A stretch of 64,000 nt of DNA from Chelonoidis abingdonii. Lineage: Eukaryota; Chordata; Testudines; Testudinidae. The stretch lies in contig NC_133770.1 of NCBI RefSeq assembly GCF_003597395.2, forward strand, positions 294,397,341-294,461,340, read 5' to 3'. This document shows positions 1 to 11,064 of this stretch, one piece after another. A model generated the notes under the pieces. The model was not told the origin of the DNA and did no database searches. It worked only from the letters and a program-made list of their open reading frames with translations. The translations under genes and the position numbers were made by a program. Position 1 is the first letter of the stretch, and every line of letters begins with the position of its first letter.

Positions 1-1045
1 TTTGCCGATTCTCGTGTTAATTTGCCCTTATATCATCGTTAGTAATTCTGACCTCGTTTCCATTTTTTATATGACTCGCTTTTATTTGTAGGTCATGCAG
101 TCTCGTGTGTTAAGCCAAGGTGATCTTGCCACATTTTCTATCATATCCTACCATTGGATAGCTTGCTTTTGGCCTTATAGTGTCCCTTTGAGAAAAACTG
201 CCAACTCTCCTTCAATTGATTTTCTCTCATGATCATTGATACCATTCGAACCATTAACCTATAGCCATGCTCTGAGCTTACCAAATCCGCCATCCTGAAA
301 TCACATGTTCTCTATTTGCTTGTACTCCCTTCTACCTCCTTCCTTAGAATTGCAACTCAATGACCTTTCATGATCACTTTCACCCAGCATTCTTCTACTT
401 TCCACTTCTAACAGATTCCTCCCTATTTGTTAAATCAAGTCTTAGAGACAGCTTCCCCGCCTAGCTTAGCTTTTCTCAACCTTCTGAAATAAAAAGTTGT
501 CTAGGCAATGCCAGCTCAGGAAACTTATCTGGATAGTCTGTGCCCCCGCGTGTTATTTGTCCCAACTATATCTGCGATAGTTGAAGTCCCCATCACCACC
601 AATCTTGGGCTTTGGATGATTTTGTTATGTTTTAAAAAAGCCTCATCACCTGGTTAGGTGGCCCTGAGTAGACTCGACTGCCGACATCCCCTTGGTTTTT
701 TTAACCCCTTTTATCCTAACATAGACTCTCAACACTGTCCTTCTCCCTATTCCATCTCCACTTCAACGTCAAGTGTTGTACATTTTTAATATATGTAAGG
801 CAACACTCCTCCCTTTTTCTCTGGTCTTATCTTCCTGAGCAAACTATACCCATCCACACCAACATTCCAATCATGTGTATTATCCCACCAAGTTTCAGTG
901 ATGCCAACAATGTCATAGTTGTATTTATTTGTTAGCACTTCCAGTTCTTCCTGCTTATTACCCATACTTCTCTCATTTGTATATAGGCATCTAAGATACT
1001 GGTTTGATCTTGCCTCCCAGTTTTGCCCTGACCCTCCTTTCTCTC
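1..1045 (-). pseudogene. CR1 LINE ORF2 endonuclease-domain remnant, runs off the window edge
   Basis: Read on the minus strand, about 1040 down to 840 encodes a CR1-like apurinic-type endonuclease segment containing GITETWWDN. Further on, near 590, comes the GDFNY motif of the same domain, and near 380 an SDHE motif; these mark successive parts of the exonuclease-endonuclease-phosphatase fold that nicks target DNA. The frame is broken by many stops and indels and the reverse transcriptase that should follow lies beyond position 1. The 5' part is missing, as is usual for CR1. It is a dead copy. The motif order fixes strand and domain; the CR1 assignment rests on recall of the family. Confidence 0.8.
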
Positions 1046-1054
1046 TCTCTCATG

Positions 1055-1145
1055 AAAAGTGCTTAATTTTAAGCATGTGGATAGACCCGCTGACTTCAGT
1101 GGGACTAGTCCCGTGTTTAAAGTTAAGCATGTGCTCGAGGTTATT
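1055..1145. repeat. Ancient palindromic interspersed repeat fragment
   Basis: The segment contains aattttaagcatgtgg, then cttcagtgggactag, then aaagttaagcatgtgct, an imperfect inverted repeat of the 'slow-evolving' amniote type. Similar TTGACTTCAATGGG cores recur near 13,970, 32,600, 34,410 and 62,715. The family name is not certain. Confidence 0.45.
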
Positions 1146-1440
1146 CATGGTCCAAAAAAACTAGAGCGAACGATTATCCCAGGAAATACCTTGTCCCTCT
1201 GGAATGAGATGGAAGTGCAGTAACATGACGCATTTCCTGATCTATCAGTACTGGCTTCATGCTATGTCACCTGCGCTGTTGAGTCTCTCTCAGTAATTTT
1301 CTTTGCCTCTGGTAACTAGGTGCTGCTGCTACCCTTCATCTTTGCCGCCTGTATTAGCCATCGTTTTCAGGGTTCACGCTGGATCTGTCCACCTCGCATA
1401 ATGCCCAAGGCGATATTTCAGACAAGCCTTTGTCAGTGAT
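1146..1440. other. Unassigned stretch
   Basis: No open frame with a recognisable domain, no terminal repeats and no RNA gene seen. It may belong to the degraded upstream part of the LINE that follows. Confidence 0.4.
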
Positions 1441-1708
1441 GGCATAACTCCAATGAGCAATCTCCTACTTTAGATGTTACACTCCTCCACCACAATGAGG
1501 TACAGGTTGGACTTGGAGAGGCAGGCTTCACCTGCGACTCTAATCTCTTTGAACAATGAAACCGTCGAATCAGTTTCCAGCTTTTGCTATCTGGATTTTA
1601 TACTTACCAGCTCCTCCAATTCTCACACGGATGGTTCTCCACCAGATTGGCATCACAACATCTGCCATGGGCTGTTTACAATGGATATGGAATCAACATC
1701 ATCTTAGT
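1440..1708 (+). pseudogene. Non-LTR retrotransposon reverse transcriptase, 3' part (left half)
   Basis: The plus-strand frame from 1474 encodes a segment with NETVESVSSFCYLDF, typical of the region just after the catalytic RT palm in many LINE polyproteins (the 'vsSFkYLGs' block). A frameshift near 1628 moves the reading to another frame, which gives a SAMGCLQWIW block ending in HHLS at 1708. The coding sequence is cut there by an LTR insertion and resumes at 2590. The clade (RTE, Jockey or other) cannot be resolved by eye. It is a non-functional remnant. Confidence 0.65.
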
Positions 1709-2589
1709 GTGCTGTCAAGGCTGATTTCCCCACTCTGGCACTTTGAGTACAGAGGGTGGGGGCCCGCAAGGATTCTAAAAATTAATACTGGCCACTCCAG
1801 GCTGAAATTAAACTCCCAGGGTACAGCTTCTTTTTGATCTCGGATGGGTAGATGCTGCCACCACCCAAGTGCAACCTCCCCACCCCCCTTTTGAGAACCC
1901 AGGAAGGAGCACTTGGGAATTCCTTCCTGTGGGGTACCCTCAAGCCCTTTCACCCCCACTTCTGGGGAAGAGCTGAGAAAGAAAACAAAAGGAAATCAGC
2001 TGTTGCCACCAGCTAATTAAACATATGCACAAACCTTTTAGGACACAACCCCCACCCCATCTGTTTAAATTTTATTAAAAACAAAAAGAAGGAAAATACA
2101 TCTGTAAGTTAGGCTATTGCTAGAATTAAAAAGAGCAAATATAATAATTAAGCATCAAGAATTGTTTTCTTGGGATCCAGCTTAAAGGTTACAAGCAAAA
2201 CAAAAGCATTGAGGGTTAGCACATAGGAGTCCACAAGCCAATAAGAAATAAAAGAAATAACCCTAATCACCTCTTTCTAGATGTTCCCTGATTTACTTAC
2301 ATATCTGGGGTTCAAATATGTAGTTCTAAGTATGATCTGATGATTTGCTGCTATGTGTCCCCTCTCTCCGGAGAACAATAACAGACAGACAAAGGGAAAG
2401 GTTTTTCCCAATTTTAAAAAGTTCTAGCCTTCCCATTGGCTCTTTTGGTCAGGTGCTCACTCACTTCCCTTTACCTATGCATCACAGTCAGACTTTTTAA
2501 CCCTTTACACGTAAGCAAGTAGAGAACAGCTACCGAGAGGGATTCTGGCTGGCTGGGTGTCCACAAAAGGGAGCTTCCCTGCCTCTCAT
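1709..2589 (+). repeat. Solo LTR-like element inserted in the LINE
   Basis: It begins tgtgctgtcaaggctg and ends atttatcaca, giving TG...CA ends. A segment near 2440 (ttggctcttttggtcaggtg) and the 'ttaaccctttaca' block near 2500 match the same positions of the LTR at 38,156-39,104 (tcggtcaggtgtt, cttaaccctttgcagg), so the two are related families. Removing it brings the flanking LINE halves together in one frame, which supports both boundaries. No clean target duplication was visible. Confidence 0.65.
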
Positions 2590-2745
2590 TTATCACATAT
2601 GACAACCAAGTTCAGGATTTATTCAAGCTGTATCCTTCCCATACCGTTGTACGGCTGCAAAACACGGACACTACGCCGCGTGGATGGACAAAGCTGGAGG
2701 CTTTCTACACAAAATGTCAATGTTTTAGACTGGGCATAAAGTAGA
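2590..2745 (+). pseudogene. Non-LTR retrotransposon reverse transcriptase, 3' part (right half)
   Basis: The frame continues directly from the left half with TTKFRIYSSC and LPLYGCKT, the well-known 'LRIYxxCVLPvLLYGcEtW' block of LINE polyproteins. A one-base shift near 2690 then allows KLEAFYTKCQ, the next conserved block. The match in order and spacing shows that this and 1440-1708 are one element split by the intervening LTR. It ends without a recognisable 3' tail. Confidence 0.65.
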
Positions 2746-2956
2746 ATGACTTTATCTGTAATGCTCTAGTCCCAGAGAGAGACTGCAGAGACCCTTCCCC
2801 CTTCTACTCTGGGCTTCCCCACTTTATAGGAACCAGCCAGCTCCTCCCCCAGGTGGGCTTACCTTTAGCTGGGCCTGGCCCACCTTCAAGGTGCAGCCAG
2901 GTGCCCCATCCAGGTAACTCTTTCAGAGCCAAGATGGCCTATATACCCCATCACAG
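2746..2956 (-). repeat. LTR fragment (minus strand)
   Basis: On the minus strand it starts TGTGATGGGGTATATAGG at 2956 and carries a cctataaagtggg TATA-like box near 2822. This matches the U3 start-to-TATA layout of a retroviral or gypsy LTR. The downstream part is missing. Assigned from layout and memory of the repeat. Confidence 0.4.
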
Positions 2957-2989
2957 GGAGCTACTCAGTACCTTGTAAAATCAGGCTCC

Positions 2990-3085
2990 AAGGATGGGCT
3001 TCACAAAGGTATTTAGGCACCCAATGCCCAATGAAATTAACGGGAGCTAGGCACCTAAATTCCTTTGTGAATCCCACTCAAAGCC
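2990..3085. repeat. Palindromic TTAGGCACC-type element
   Basis: The left arm, ttcacaaaggtatttaggca, is mirrored by the right arm, ggcacctaaattcctttgtg, giving a short foldback of about 80 bases. The same 'ttaggcacctaa' core recurs near 15,110, 50,970, 59,430 and 60,285. This looks like an ancient TIR-only element. Confidence 0.55.
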
Positions 3086-6000
3086 AGATAGAATCAAGGG
3101 AGGGAAGGACGGAGCTCAGAAACCACGGTGATGGGCAGCATCAAAAAAGCTGGAGCTAAACATAGAATCTGACCTTCTGTAAGTATTTTAGGGATGTGCA
3201 CTGCAAGGATGGGGAGGAGTTGTTCTGGGTGGTCCCAGGGCTTATAAATAGGAGCAACGGGACCAGATTAAACAAAGGAAAATGTAATGGTGTCAGGAAC
3301 AGTTCTCTAACAGTGTGATGTGCCAACATGGGGCCAGATTCTGCCAGGTGGGCCAGCTTCTGCAAATGTAAGTGGATGAGGCCCCGTCATTTGAGAAAGG
3401 GGATGGAAAACAAGCATGGTGGGACTGGACCAGCGAGCGAGGGGATGTGAAAAACCAGATCAGCATAAATTTAGGCTCTTAATTTCCCAGTTAGGTACCT
3501 AAGTGGAAGTGGCCTGCTACTGAAAAGTGCTGAAGACCTGCAAATCCCATTGATGTGTATGGGGTTTGGTTCAGGGCCCTAACATTAGGCACCAAGGGTT
3601 GAAAAGTTTGGCCAATCACAACAGGTGGACATTCTCCTCTACTCAACCTTCCTGCCAAGCAGCAGCTGTTGTCTTAAACCGGTCATAACTCAGTCAGCCT
3701 GGCAATGAAGTCCCCATATTTGTCCCACTAATGAGGGGAGCTGTGTTTTAATTCCTAATTACCCTCTGACCGGTGAGCGCTTGGCCTCCAGGATGAGAGG
3801 AACTGAGAAACTCTGGAACTCAGCAGAGCATTGAGGGTTTTTTAAGTACATAAAAGCTTCTCATCAGATCCAATTTTATACCCTCCTCGCACAACTCTCT
3901 TTAGCTAGAAACATTCTGTATCCAAGATGAGACACTGAGCGCTAGAGAGTTAAGGCAGCCCCAGCACTTACTGTACATCTTCCTTTCGTGCACTCCTGTT
4001 CGCTTGGCAGGAGCCTAGTAATGCTCGTCTATCTTCCTGTCAGATAATGTAGAGAGTCCAGGATGCTATGGACAGTGGCGGGATACTTGCCAGGTTTATT
4101 CTATCACTGGAACAACACAGCAACCCCAGTGGGGCTTTTCCTTTGGGAGGCTTGCTGCTAACAAGGCACTTCTGAGGTCTTCTCTAAACACAAATGTTGC
4201 ATCCGTCAGTCCAGTCACACTGCTGTGACTAGGCCGACAGGGTGTGTCCACACTGCACCAGTCACATCAACTAAGGGGACATGTGTCCACCACCCCATTG
4301 TACTGCGTTGCTGGGTGGGTGAGCACCCAGGGTACAAGTCACTGTGTCCAGGCTCACAGCATTCTGGGTAGTTTTCAGGAGATATTTCCTGGAGGCCAGA
4401 GGAAGTGAGGGGCCATTTAAACATTTTAATGCACAGTTGTATTTTTCTGCAGAGGTAACGCGGGCTGCACTCCTGGGAATGTCAGAAAAGGAGATGGCCA
4501 AAAGCAGGTGTAACACCCATACAGCAGAGGCACATGGGGAAAGTTCTGGCCATGTTCTGATTCAGAGCTGGGAGAGGGCTCTTTACTCCTAACATCACTC
4601 AAACCATGCAACCCTGAGGGATCTTCCGGGGCGATCCACCAGGGGAAATAAACCCTAAGAAACCTGCTGGTAAATTATTTTCGCTTTCAAAGAATAACCC
4701 CTCCACCCCTCCCACTTACTGCAGTGTTTTCACTGCCTCCCAACAGAGAACACCCTGGCAAAGAACGAATGCCAGCTGTGGGGAGGGGACTACACAGCCA
4801 CACAAGTGGGTGAGACTGTCCGGAGAGGGGAGGTGACCACCATGGTGAGGGAAAGCCCTGCCCTTAATCAAGCTCTGTGGTCAGGCTCCCCTGTTGAGCC
4901 CAGCCTGCATTTTAAAGCTCCCCATGCTGGCTGGAAATGCAAGGATGCCCTGGAGGTGCCCGGGGCCATCCGTTTTGGAGAGGCTAGTGCCAGTAGTTGT
5001 GCTAGCCCCCTAGCCTTGTGCTCTGTAGAGGGTTAAGGCTGCCAGGGTCTGGCCCCTGCCTAGGTGAGAAGGGTTAGGGAGGGGAGATATTTGCCCCCTT
5101 CTCTTGCCCCTGGTGCAAACATGAAGGGCCAGGCACTATAGCCCAAGAACATCCTATAATAGTCTGTGCCCTCTGAGAGGCTTTATAGGTCACCCCTGTG
5201 TTGCCACAACAGCCACTTGGGACTTTGCAGGTGGGGGGAAAAATTCCATCATTTTGCTCTACAAACACCGGTCCTCTATGCCTTGAGCTAAAGGAGAATC
5301 CCTGTTAGCCATATAGGGCCTTGACACACAGCTGAGCAGTTCTGATTCTAACCAATAGAGGGCAGTCTCTGTCTCTCTTTCTCACACACACCAGCCAGTT
5401 AATTATAACAAGGCTTGGCAGGATTAGATTTGTATTGTAAGTATTGGTAAGCGTCGCTATCACCAAACACACAAACTAATGAAAAAATCTTTCCATCAAT
5501 AATAATTGAAATTTACAGGTAGGCAGAGTAAGAAAAATGCCACTTTAAAACTCATTAGGGTTCAACTGAAGGATGTATACATTGTATATTTTGACATCAT
5601 GACAATTTGTGTCTTAGTGGTTATAAAGCTTTAACTTTTGATATCTCAGCATCTATTATCACTATATAATTATTGTCCCACTCCCCTAAGTCCCTGCAAT
5701 GCTGAAAATTTAAATTGATAAAAATTGAAAAATGCTTATGAGCCATAGTTTTGTGCAACTGGGAAAATGCATAAAAATAAAAATAAAATGCTTAAATATA
5801 AATAATATCCATTGAAATTATACAAAAAAATAAGAATTGAATTCTGCCTAGCTTATTTACAACACAAACTGTATTGATCAAAATGCCCAGTTCTCTTAGC
5901 AGTACAGTGCTGGACCCACATTTAATAGATGTGAGGTTTCTGTTGGGTTTTACAGTAGAAAATTGAAGTGCTTTTCATGGCTGAGGCTTCATAATCGGAG

Positions 6001-6637
6001 TAACAGAAGCCCCGAGGTACACATGAAGGGGCAAGTGAACATCTCAGCATGCAATTACCAGCGAGGCTGTTGTTGGCTGAGTTTTGTTTTTCCTCCTCAT
6101 GAATGCTGTTCTGCTTCCAAAGATGGCTTACTGGCGAGGAGCGGGGTTAGCATTACACGCAAGGGACGCATGCAGGAGGCAGTATAAATGCCAAGCGAGT
6201 TAAGTGAGATGCTGTTATATTTAATGCGTGCTTGCAAGCTTAGAAGGTCAAGAAGGAATATTGGTGGGGAAAACATTGAGGTCCTGAGTCCTCATTGCCT
6301 TGAGTCTACTGAAGTGGTTCAAACCAGTGCTAAGTGCCAAACGCTTTTGATCCTGATTTGGCAACATTTACACTTCCTCACACTAGGGTAGATGATGACA
6401 CGAGATGCTGTGGAATGGAGAGTTAAGCCCTGTGGCTTTCTTTTATTCTGTGTATTAATCTTGTCCAGGTCAAAAGCCCAGTGGACTCAAGGGAACTCTT
6501 CTATGGGGTTTGGATCAGGCATCAATGCACTTTAAAAAAAAGCTCAGCTCCAATATTAATTCCTTCCAAGGTGGAACAGAAATTGGTAAACAGGGGGTGG
6601 GGGAGTTTATATGGAACAAATGGGTGAAATTCACTTC
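3086..6637. other. Unassigned 3.5 kb
   Basis: I see no gene, no clear LINE or LTR signature and no terminal repeats. A GC-richer segment at 4215-4640 gives short overlapping frames on both strands without domain similarity and looks like non-coding sequence. An AT-rich stretch at 5440-5870 has several short A runs. Old, diverged repeats may be present, but I cannot support one. Confidence 0.4.
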
Positions 6638-6647
6638 CTGGTTTTAG

Positions 6648-7008
6648 GTTTCAGAGTAGCAGCCATGTTAATCTGTATCCATAAAAAGAACAGGGATACT
6701 TGTGGCACCTTGGAGACTAACAAATTTATTTGAGCAAAAGCTTTCGTGGGCTACAGCCCACTTCATCAGATGCATAGTCCATACCAGCTCCAAGATGCTA
6801 ATTAATTAAGATGACCTGTTATCAGCAGGAAAAAAAACTTTTGTAGTGGTAATCAAGATGGTCAATTACAGATGGTTGACAAGAGGTGGAAGGATAGTCA
6901 TAAGGAAATAGATTCTATGCATCCGATGAAGTGGGCTGTAGCCCATAAGAGCTTATGCTCAAATAAATGTTAGTCTCTAAGGTGCCACAAGTACTCCTGT
7001 TCTTTTTA
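6648..7008. mobile_element. Foldback MITE with 10-bp target duplication
   Basis: It is flanked by exact 10-base direct repeats ctggttttag (6638-6647 and 7009-7018). The left arm (aaaaagaacagg, then acttgtggcaccttggagac) is inverted at the right end (gtctctaaggtgccacaagt, then cctgttctttt). The inner arms repeat 'cccacttcatcagatgcat' and its inverse. The left end carries an unpaired extension (tttcagagtagcagccatg). Relatives lie at 23,635-23,830 and 60,500-61,000. The superfamily is unclear because 10-11 base duplications are atypical for hAT, Harbinger or mariner. Confidence 0.8.
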
Positions 7009-7018
7009 CTGGTTTTAG

Positions 7019-7465
7019 ATGCCCATTAGTTTACACATTAGTGATAATTGTAGCTAAAAACGCATCGTCATTAAGCGATTTCTCATTAATCACTTGCTCT
7101 GCCAGCAGGAAGCCCATACGGTCTCTATATGCACCGAGGACAGATTAGTATTGCATAGTCTGGTCACCGTTCATAGTAATTTGATAAGAAAGAGAAAAGC
7201 ACATTTATCTCAATTAACAGCAATGAGCTGGGAATTATAGAATTTACTGCTCCCTCCACCCACCGCTGACAGACAGTAGCATGTCCCCTCACACCCCATT
7301 ACTTGCAAATGGAAATTTATTGAACTAAGAAGCAGAGCTGGCAATAATCCCTTTCCCCAGTCTGTCTAGGTGCCTGTCTGATCCCATCTCTGCCATCACT
7401 GGGGAGATGAAGGCATTTTGCTGTACAGCATCGCTGGGAAGTTGGGCAAGAGCATTAGCCCCTCT
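7019..7465. other. Unassigned stretch
   Basis: AT-rich sequence without recognisable coding or repeat structure. Confidence 0.35.
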
Positions 7466-7580
7466 TCATTGATAGGGATCTGAGGGAGCTGGGAGATTAA
7501 GTATCTTGCCTAAGGTCACACAGGGAGAGCCAGGAACTGAACCTAGATTTCCTGAGGCCCGACCCACTGCTTAACCTCCA
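7466..7580 (-). repeat. MIR-like SINE fragment
   Basis: Contains cttgcctaaggtcacacagg, agccaggaactgaacc, then a 'ctgctt' segment: the antisense of a MIR/CORE-SINE tRNA-derived head, with the 'gaactgaacc' piece corresponding to a degenerate box B. Confidence 0.6.
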
Positions 7581-7591
7581 GATTGTCTTAA

Positions 7592-8147
7592 AATCATAGA
7601 ACCCCAGGGTTAGAAGGGACCACAGGGGACAGCTAGTCTAACCTCCTGCCAAGATGCAGGATTTGTTATGTCTAAACCATCCAAGACAGATGGCCATCCA
7701 GCCTCTTTTGAGAGCCTCCAGTGAAGGAGCTTCCATGATTTCCCTAGGCAGTTTGTGCCATTGTCCTACTGTTCTTACAGATAGGATGTTTTTCCTGAGA
7801 TTTAGTCTAAATCTGCTATGCTGTAGTCTGAACCCATTGGCTTTTGTCGTGCCCACTGTGGCAAGAGAGAACAACTTTTCTCCATCTTTCTTATGGCAGC
7901 TTTTCAAGTATTTGAAGACTGCTATCATGTCTCCTCCTTAATCTCCTGTTTTACAAACTAAACATACTCAGTTTCTTCAGCCTTTGCTCAGATGTCTTGC
8001 ATTCCATCCCTTTGATCATTTGTTGCTCACCTCTGGATCCTTTCTAGTGTCTCTACATCTTTTCTATACATTGGCAACCAAAACTGGACACAGTACTCCA
8101 GCTGAGGCCTAACCAGTGCCCAGTAGAGCAGTACTATCACCTTCCGT
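7592..8147 (-). pseudogene. CR1 LINE 3' end: 3' UTR and C-terminus of ORF2 (distal part)
   Basis: On the minus strand the end is the CR1 tail at about 7592-7650. Codons between 7928 and 7638 encode a typical ORF2 C-terminus (MIAVFKYLKSCHKKDGEKL, then FRLNLRKN and KLPREIMEAPSLEALK), the block after the RT thumb found in CR1 proteins. Stops and shifts are present near 7940-8140. It continues, after an hAT insertion, at 8621-9345, so both pieces are one 5'-truncated CR1. Confidence 0.85.
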
Positions 8148-8620
8148 CATAGGCGCTTACTTCTCCTCTGCCTGATGGGTGCTCCACACCCCCTCCCCTG
8201 CCCTGCCCCACCCCATCTCTTCCTGCCCCTACACCACCCTTGCTCCACCCCCATTCTACCGCTTCTCCAAAGTCCCTGCCCCACCCCGCCTTTCCCCACC
8301 CCAGCCCTGCCCCCATCCATCCCTTCCCCCAAGTCCCCTCCCCTGCCCTGTCTCTTCTCCGCTCTCACCTGAGCTGTCAAAATCCCTGCTTCTCACCCCT
8401 ACTCCCAGAACGTCTAAGCCACCTGCCAACAGACTGTTAGGTGGCTGGGGGTGGGCGCACGAAAGTGCTGGGAGGGAGGGGGAGGAGCAAGGATGCAGTG
8501 CACTAGGGGAAAGAAAGAGGTGAGGAGGGGGGAGCTTGGTTGCCAGTGGGTGAGGAGCATCTGCTAATTTTTCCGTGTGGGTGCTCTAGCCCTGGAGCAC
8601 CCATGGAGTTGGTGCCTATG
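8148..8620. mobile_element. hAT-type MITE inserted in the CR1
   Basis: Its ends are inverted: cataggcgc at the left and ggtgcctatg at the right. The flanking octamers ccttccgt and cctctcgt match at 6 of 8 bases, consistent with an aged 8-base hAT duplication. The interior is a C-rich, simple-sequence-like tract and gives long but meaningless proline-rich frames. A second member is at 62,007-62,410 with the same ends, including 'gggtgctc...ttggcgcctatg'. Confidence 0.75.
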
Positions 8621-9345
8621 CCTCTCGTGACTTGCATGCTATGCCTCTGTTAATGCAACCCAAAATTGCATTTGCTTTTTTTGCAAAAGCATCGCTTTGT
8701 TGACTTAGGCTGAGGTTGTGATCCACTATAACTCTCAGATCCTACTCAGCAGTGCTGCTGCCAATCCAGTTTTCCCCATTCTGTATTTGGTTTTTCTTCT
8801 CTAAGTGTAGCTCTTACATTGATCTTTGTTGAATTTCTTTTTGTTGTCTATAGCCCAGTTCTCCAGTTTATCAAGGTCCCTTAGAATTTTAGCTCTATCC
8901 TCCAAAGTGTTTGCAACTCCCCATAGCTTTGTGTCAACTGCAAATTTCATCAGTGTGCTCTCTATTCCTACATCCAGGTCATTAATAAAGATGTTAAATA
9001 ACACCAGATCCAGAACAGATCCCTGTGGAACCCCATTTGAGACCTTCTTCCGATCTGACATAATTCCATTAATAGTTACTCTTAGTTTGCAGTTGTTTAA
9101 CCAATTATGTATCCACTTAAAGGTAGTTCCGCTGAGCCTGCATTTCTCCAGCTTACTTATTGGAATGTCATGTGGGACTGTGTCAAAAGCCTTGCTAATG
9201 TCCCAGTATGTTATGTTCACCATATTTCCCCTATCCACCAAACCAGTTACCTTGCCAAAGAAGGAAATCAAGCTGGTTCTTTCTCCCTTAAGGATGATCT
9301 TGGTGTTTTTTCTTATTCTCAAAGACTTTGTAACCAGTTCATAAC
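8621..9345 (-). pseudogene. CR1 LINE ORF2 reverse transcriptase (proximal part)
   Basis: The minus frame from 9322 to 8801 (173 codons) covers much of the RT palm: DISKAFDTVPHD (motif A), NGVPQGSVLDLVLFNIFIND (motif B) and KFAVDTKLWG. The last should read FADD (motif C), and a catalytic aspartate is replaced by valine, so the enzyme is inactive. The frame then runs through a KLENWAIDNKKKFNKDQCK block. The 5' part is missing. Joined functionally to 7592-8147. Confidence 0.9.
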
Positions 9346-10206
9346 TCTGTGGCCCCTAAGGATTCATAATCATTACAATGCTTCTCACCATGGATGCCCA
9401 GAATTTCCTGGAGATGGCAGGGATAGAAATCAGATCTCCCTGCTCCTTTTTGAGCTGAAGGAGACTCTCCATTTAATGTCAGTGATATAGGGCCTATGAC
9501 ACAGCGCCAAGTAGGTCTAGTACTAGCCACCAGAAGTCAGTGATTAACACACAAACCTACTGCCAGCACATTACAGTATATCCCTTCCTCAAAGAGGTTG
9601 GCTTGCAATAGCTAGGAAAGCTAGAGAGTGGAAAAATGGAGGATGTCTCGTCCTCTTACTTCTTCCTGTCTCACTACATCTCAAGGAATAAGTGAGTCTG
9701 GGACACAGCTTTAATCCACCACTGCAGTGCAAACCCCCCAGCAGAACCCTCTCTGCTCTTCCCACCATTTCAGAGAGGTGGCTTAGCAGTGCAAGCCTTT
9801 GGTTTCACTTGCTAGAACCACAGGTTCTGTATTCTGTTCCATACAGGTTCTTGTACTGGGCTGGAGCAGAGTTGCCAACCACAGTAACCTATGACAACAA
9901 ATGGTAAAAGGGAGATGAAGACTGAATTAGTCCAAACAAAAACAGCTATTAATGTTACTCAAGGACTATGTTAAGATCATTCCCGGTAAACACGAGATGC
10001 ACGAGACTGGAAGTCAATTAATCAAAATTGATGTGTTGGAAATTAAGCTTATCTGGTGAACAAAATAATGAGAGGATGGGCTATCCCTCCCTTTTGGGGT
10101 CCTGAAAAAGAGACTTTTTGGAGAAAAAGCTGGTTACCATGACACTGGCTGGCTGAATGACAAGAGAAGGGGAAGACACAAGCTTCCTCATCATGGCTGC
10201 TACCCT
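9346..10206. other. Unassigned stretch
   Basis: No domain-bearing frame, tail or terminal repeat recognised. Confidence 0.35.
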
Positions 10207-10325
10207 AGGGTTGCCAATTATGGTTGGATGTATTCCTGGAGATTTCATCACATGACAATCTTTAATTAAAGATTAACCTTTAATTCCTGGAGACTCCAGG
10301 CCAATCCTGGAGGGTTGGCAACCCT
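10207..10325. mobile_element. Short TIR element (MITE), AGGGTTGCCAA family
   Basis: Inverted ends agggttgccaa (10207) and ttggcaaccct (10325) bound 119 bases. The interior contains tattcctggagatttcatca and an inner near-palindrome of tctttaattaaagat type. It is a compact non-autonomous DNA element; the target duplication is not clear. Confidence 0.75.
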
Positions 10326-10629
10326 GTGCCAACCCCACCATCACCTGGGATCCACTGTGACATTGTTGGGCCTTTGTCTTCCTAGTTATGAGATTTGTCC
10401 TGAGCAGTTCAGGCCAAGAGAGGTGCCCAGACAACATCTCCACCCATTTTCCTTCTGTCTAAGAAAAGTTTGGCTGTTGGCTAAGACTCCATGTTTCACA
10501 ACACTGCTATAAGCCTGTGACCAGAAAGGCGGCTAAATGCAATGTCCTAAATAGCTCAATGCTGCTACAAGTTTGCCAGGGCTCAGAGTGGCTGATCAGA
10601 CCAGCTGCCTGGCTTATGTTTTTCTAGCC

Positions 10630-10990
10630 ACGATGTTGCAAGTGACACCAGCGAGTGAAGCTGCATTTTCTGTCTTTGCTGTTATTTTTTCCCCCCTTTT
10701 GTGTGTTTGTCGTCTTTTGTCTCCCAGGAAATGGGATTGGACAGGAACAAAAACAGCAACTGCTTCAGCCCATCCTCACTACTTGTCTTTCCCTCAAAAG
10801 GACAATTACCACCATCTCTGATGCACCAAAGAGACTGTCAAACTCTGTCAAAGAGATTTGTAAAGACATAGAGAACAGGGAATGTTGTTAAAACGAAGGC
10901 TTTATTTAATACTTTACATTTCAAACACTTGAAGTGTTTTTCCCTCCCCATCCCATCTTTAATAAAGTGTTAAAAAGATTTTTAATGGTG
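10630..10990 (+). repeat. Possible old repeat with acceptor-like and poly(A) signals
   Basis: A pyrimidine tract (10679-10700) is followed by ctcccagga at about 10722, which resembles a splice acceptor, and AATAAA occurs near 10962. I recall a similar block as interspersed in turtles, so it is more likely a repeat than a host last exon. There is no protein similarity. Confidence 0.3.
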
Positions 10991-11064
10991 TGTTTGGCCT
11001 GGTGCTAATGTAACCCACACACCTCCTGGGAGTGGTGTTCTGTTCCATCTAGTGGCACTGAGAG

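Noticed and set aside
8147..8523. Overlapping frames of 65-114 codons on both strands, proline- or glycine-rich
   Set aside because: They lie in the C-rich interior of an hAT MITE with inverted ends; composition alone explains them.
10630..10990. Last exon of a host gene (acceptor-like site plus AATAAA)
   Set aside because: No protein similarity and the block resembles a dispersed repeat; kept only as a low-confidence repeat.
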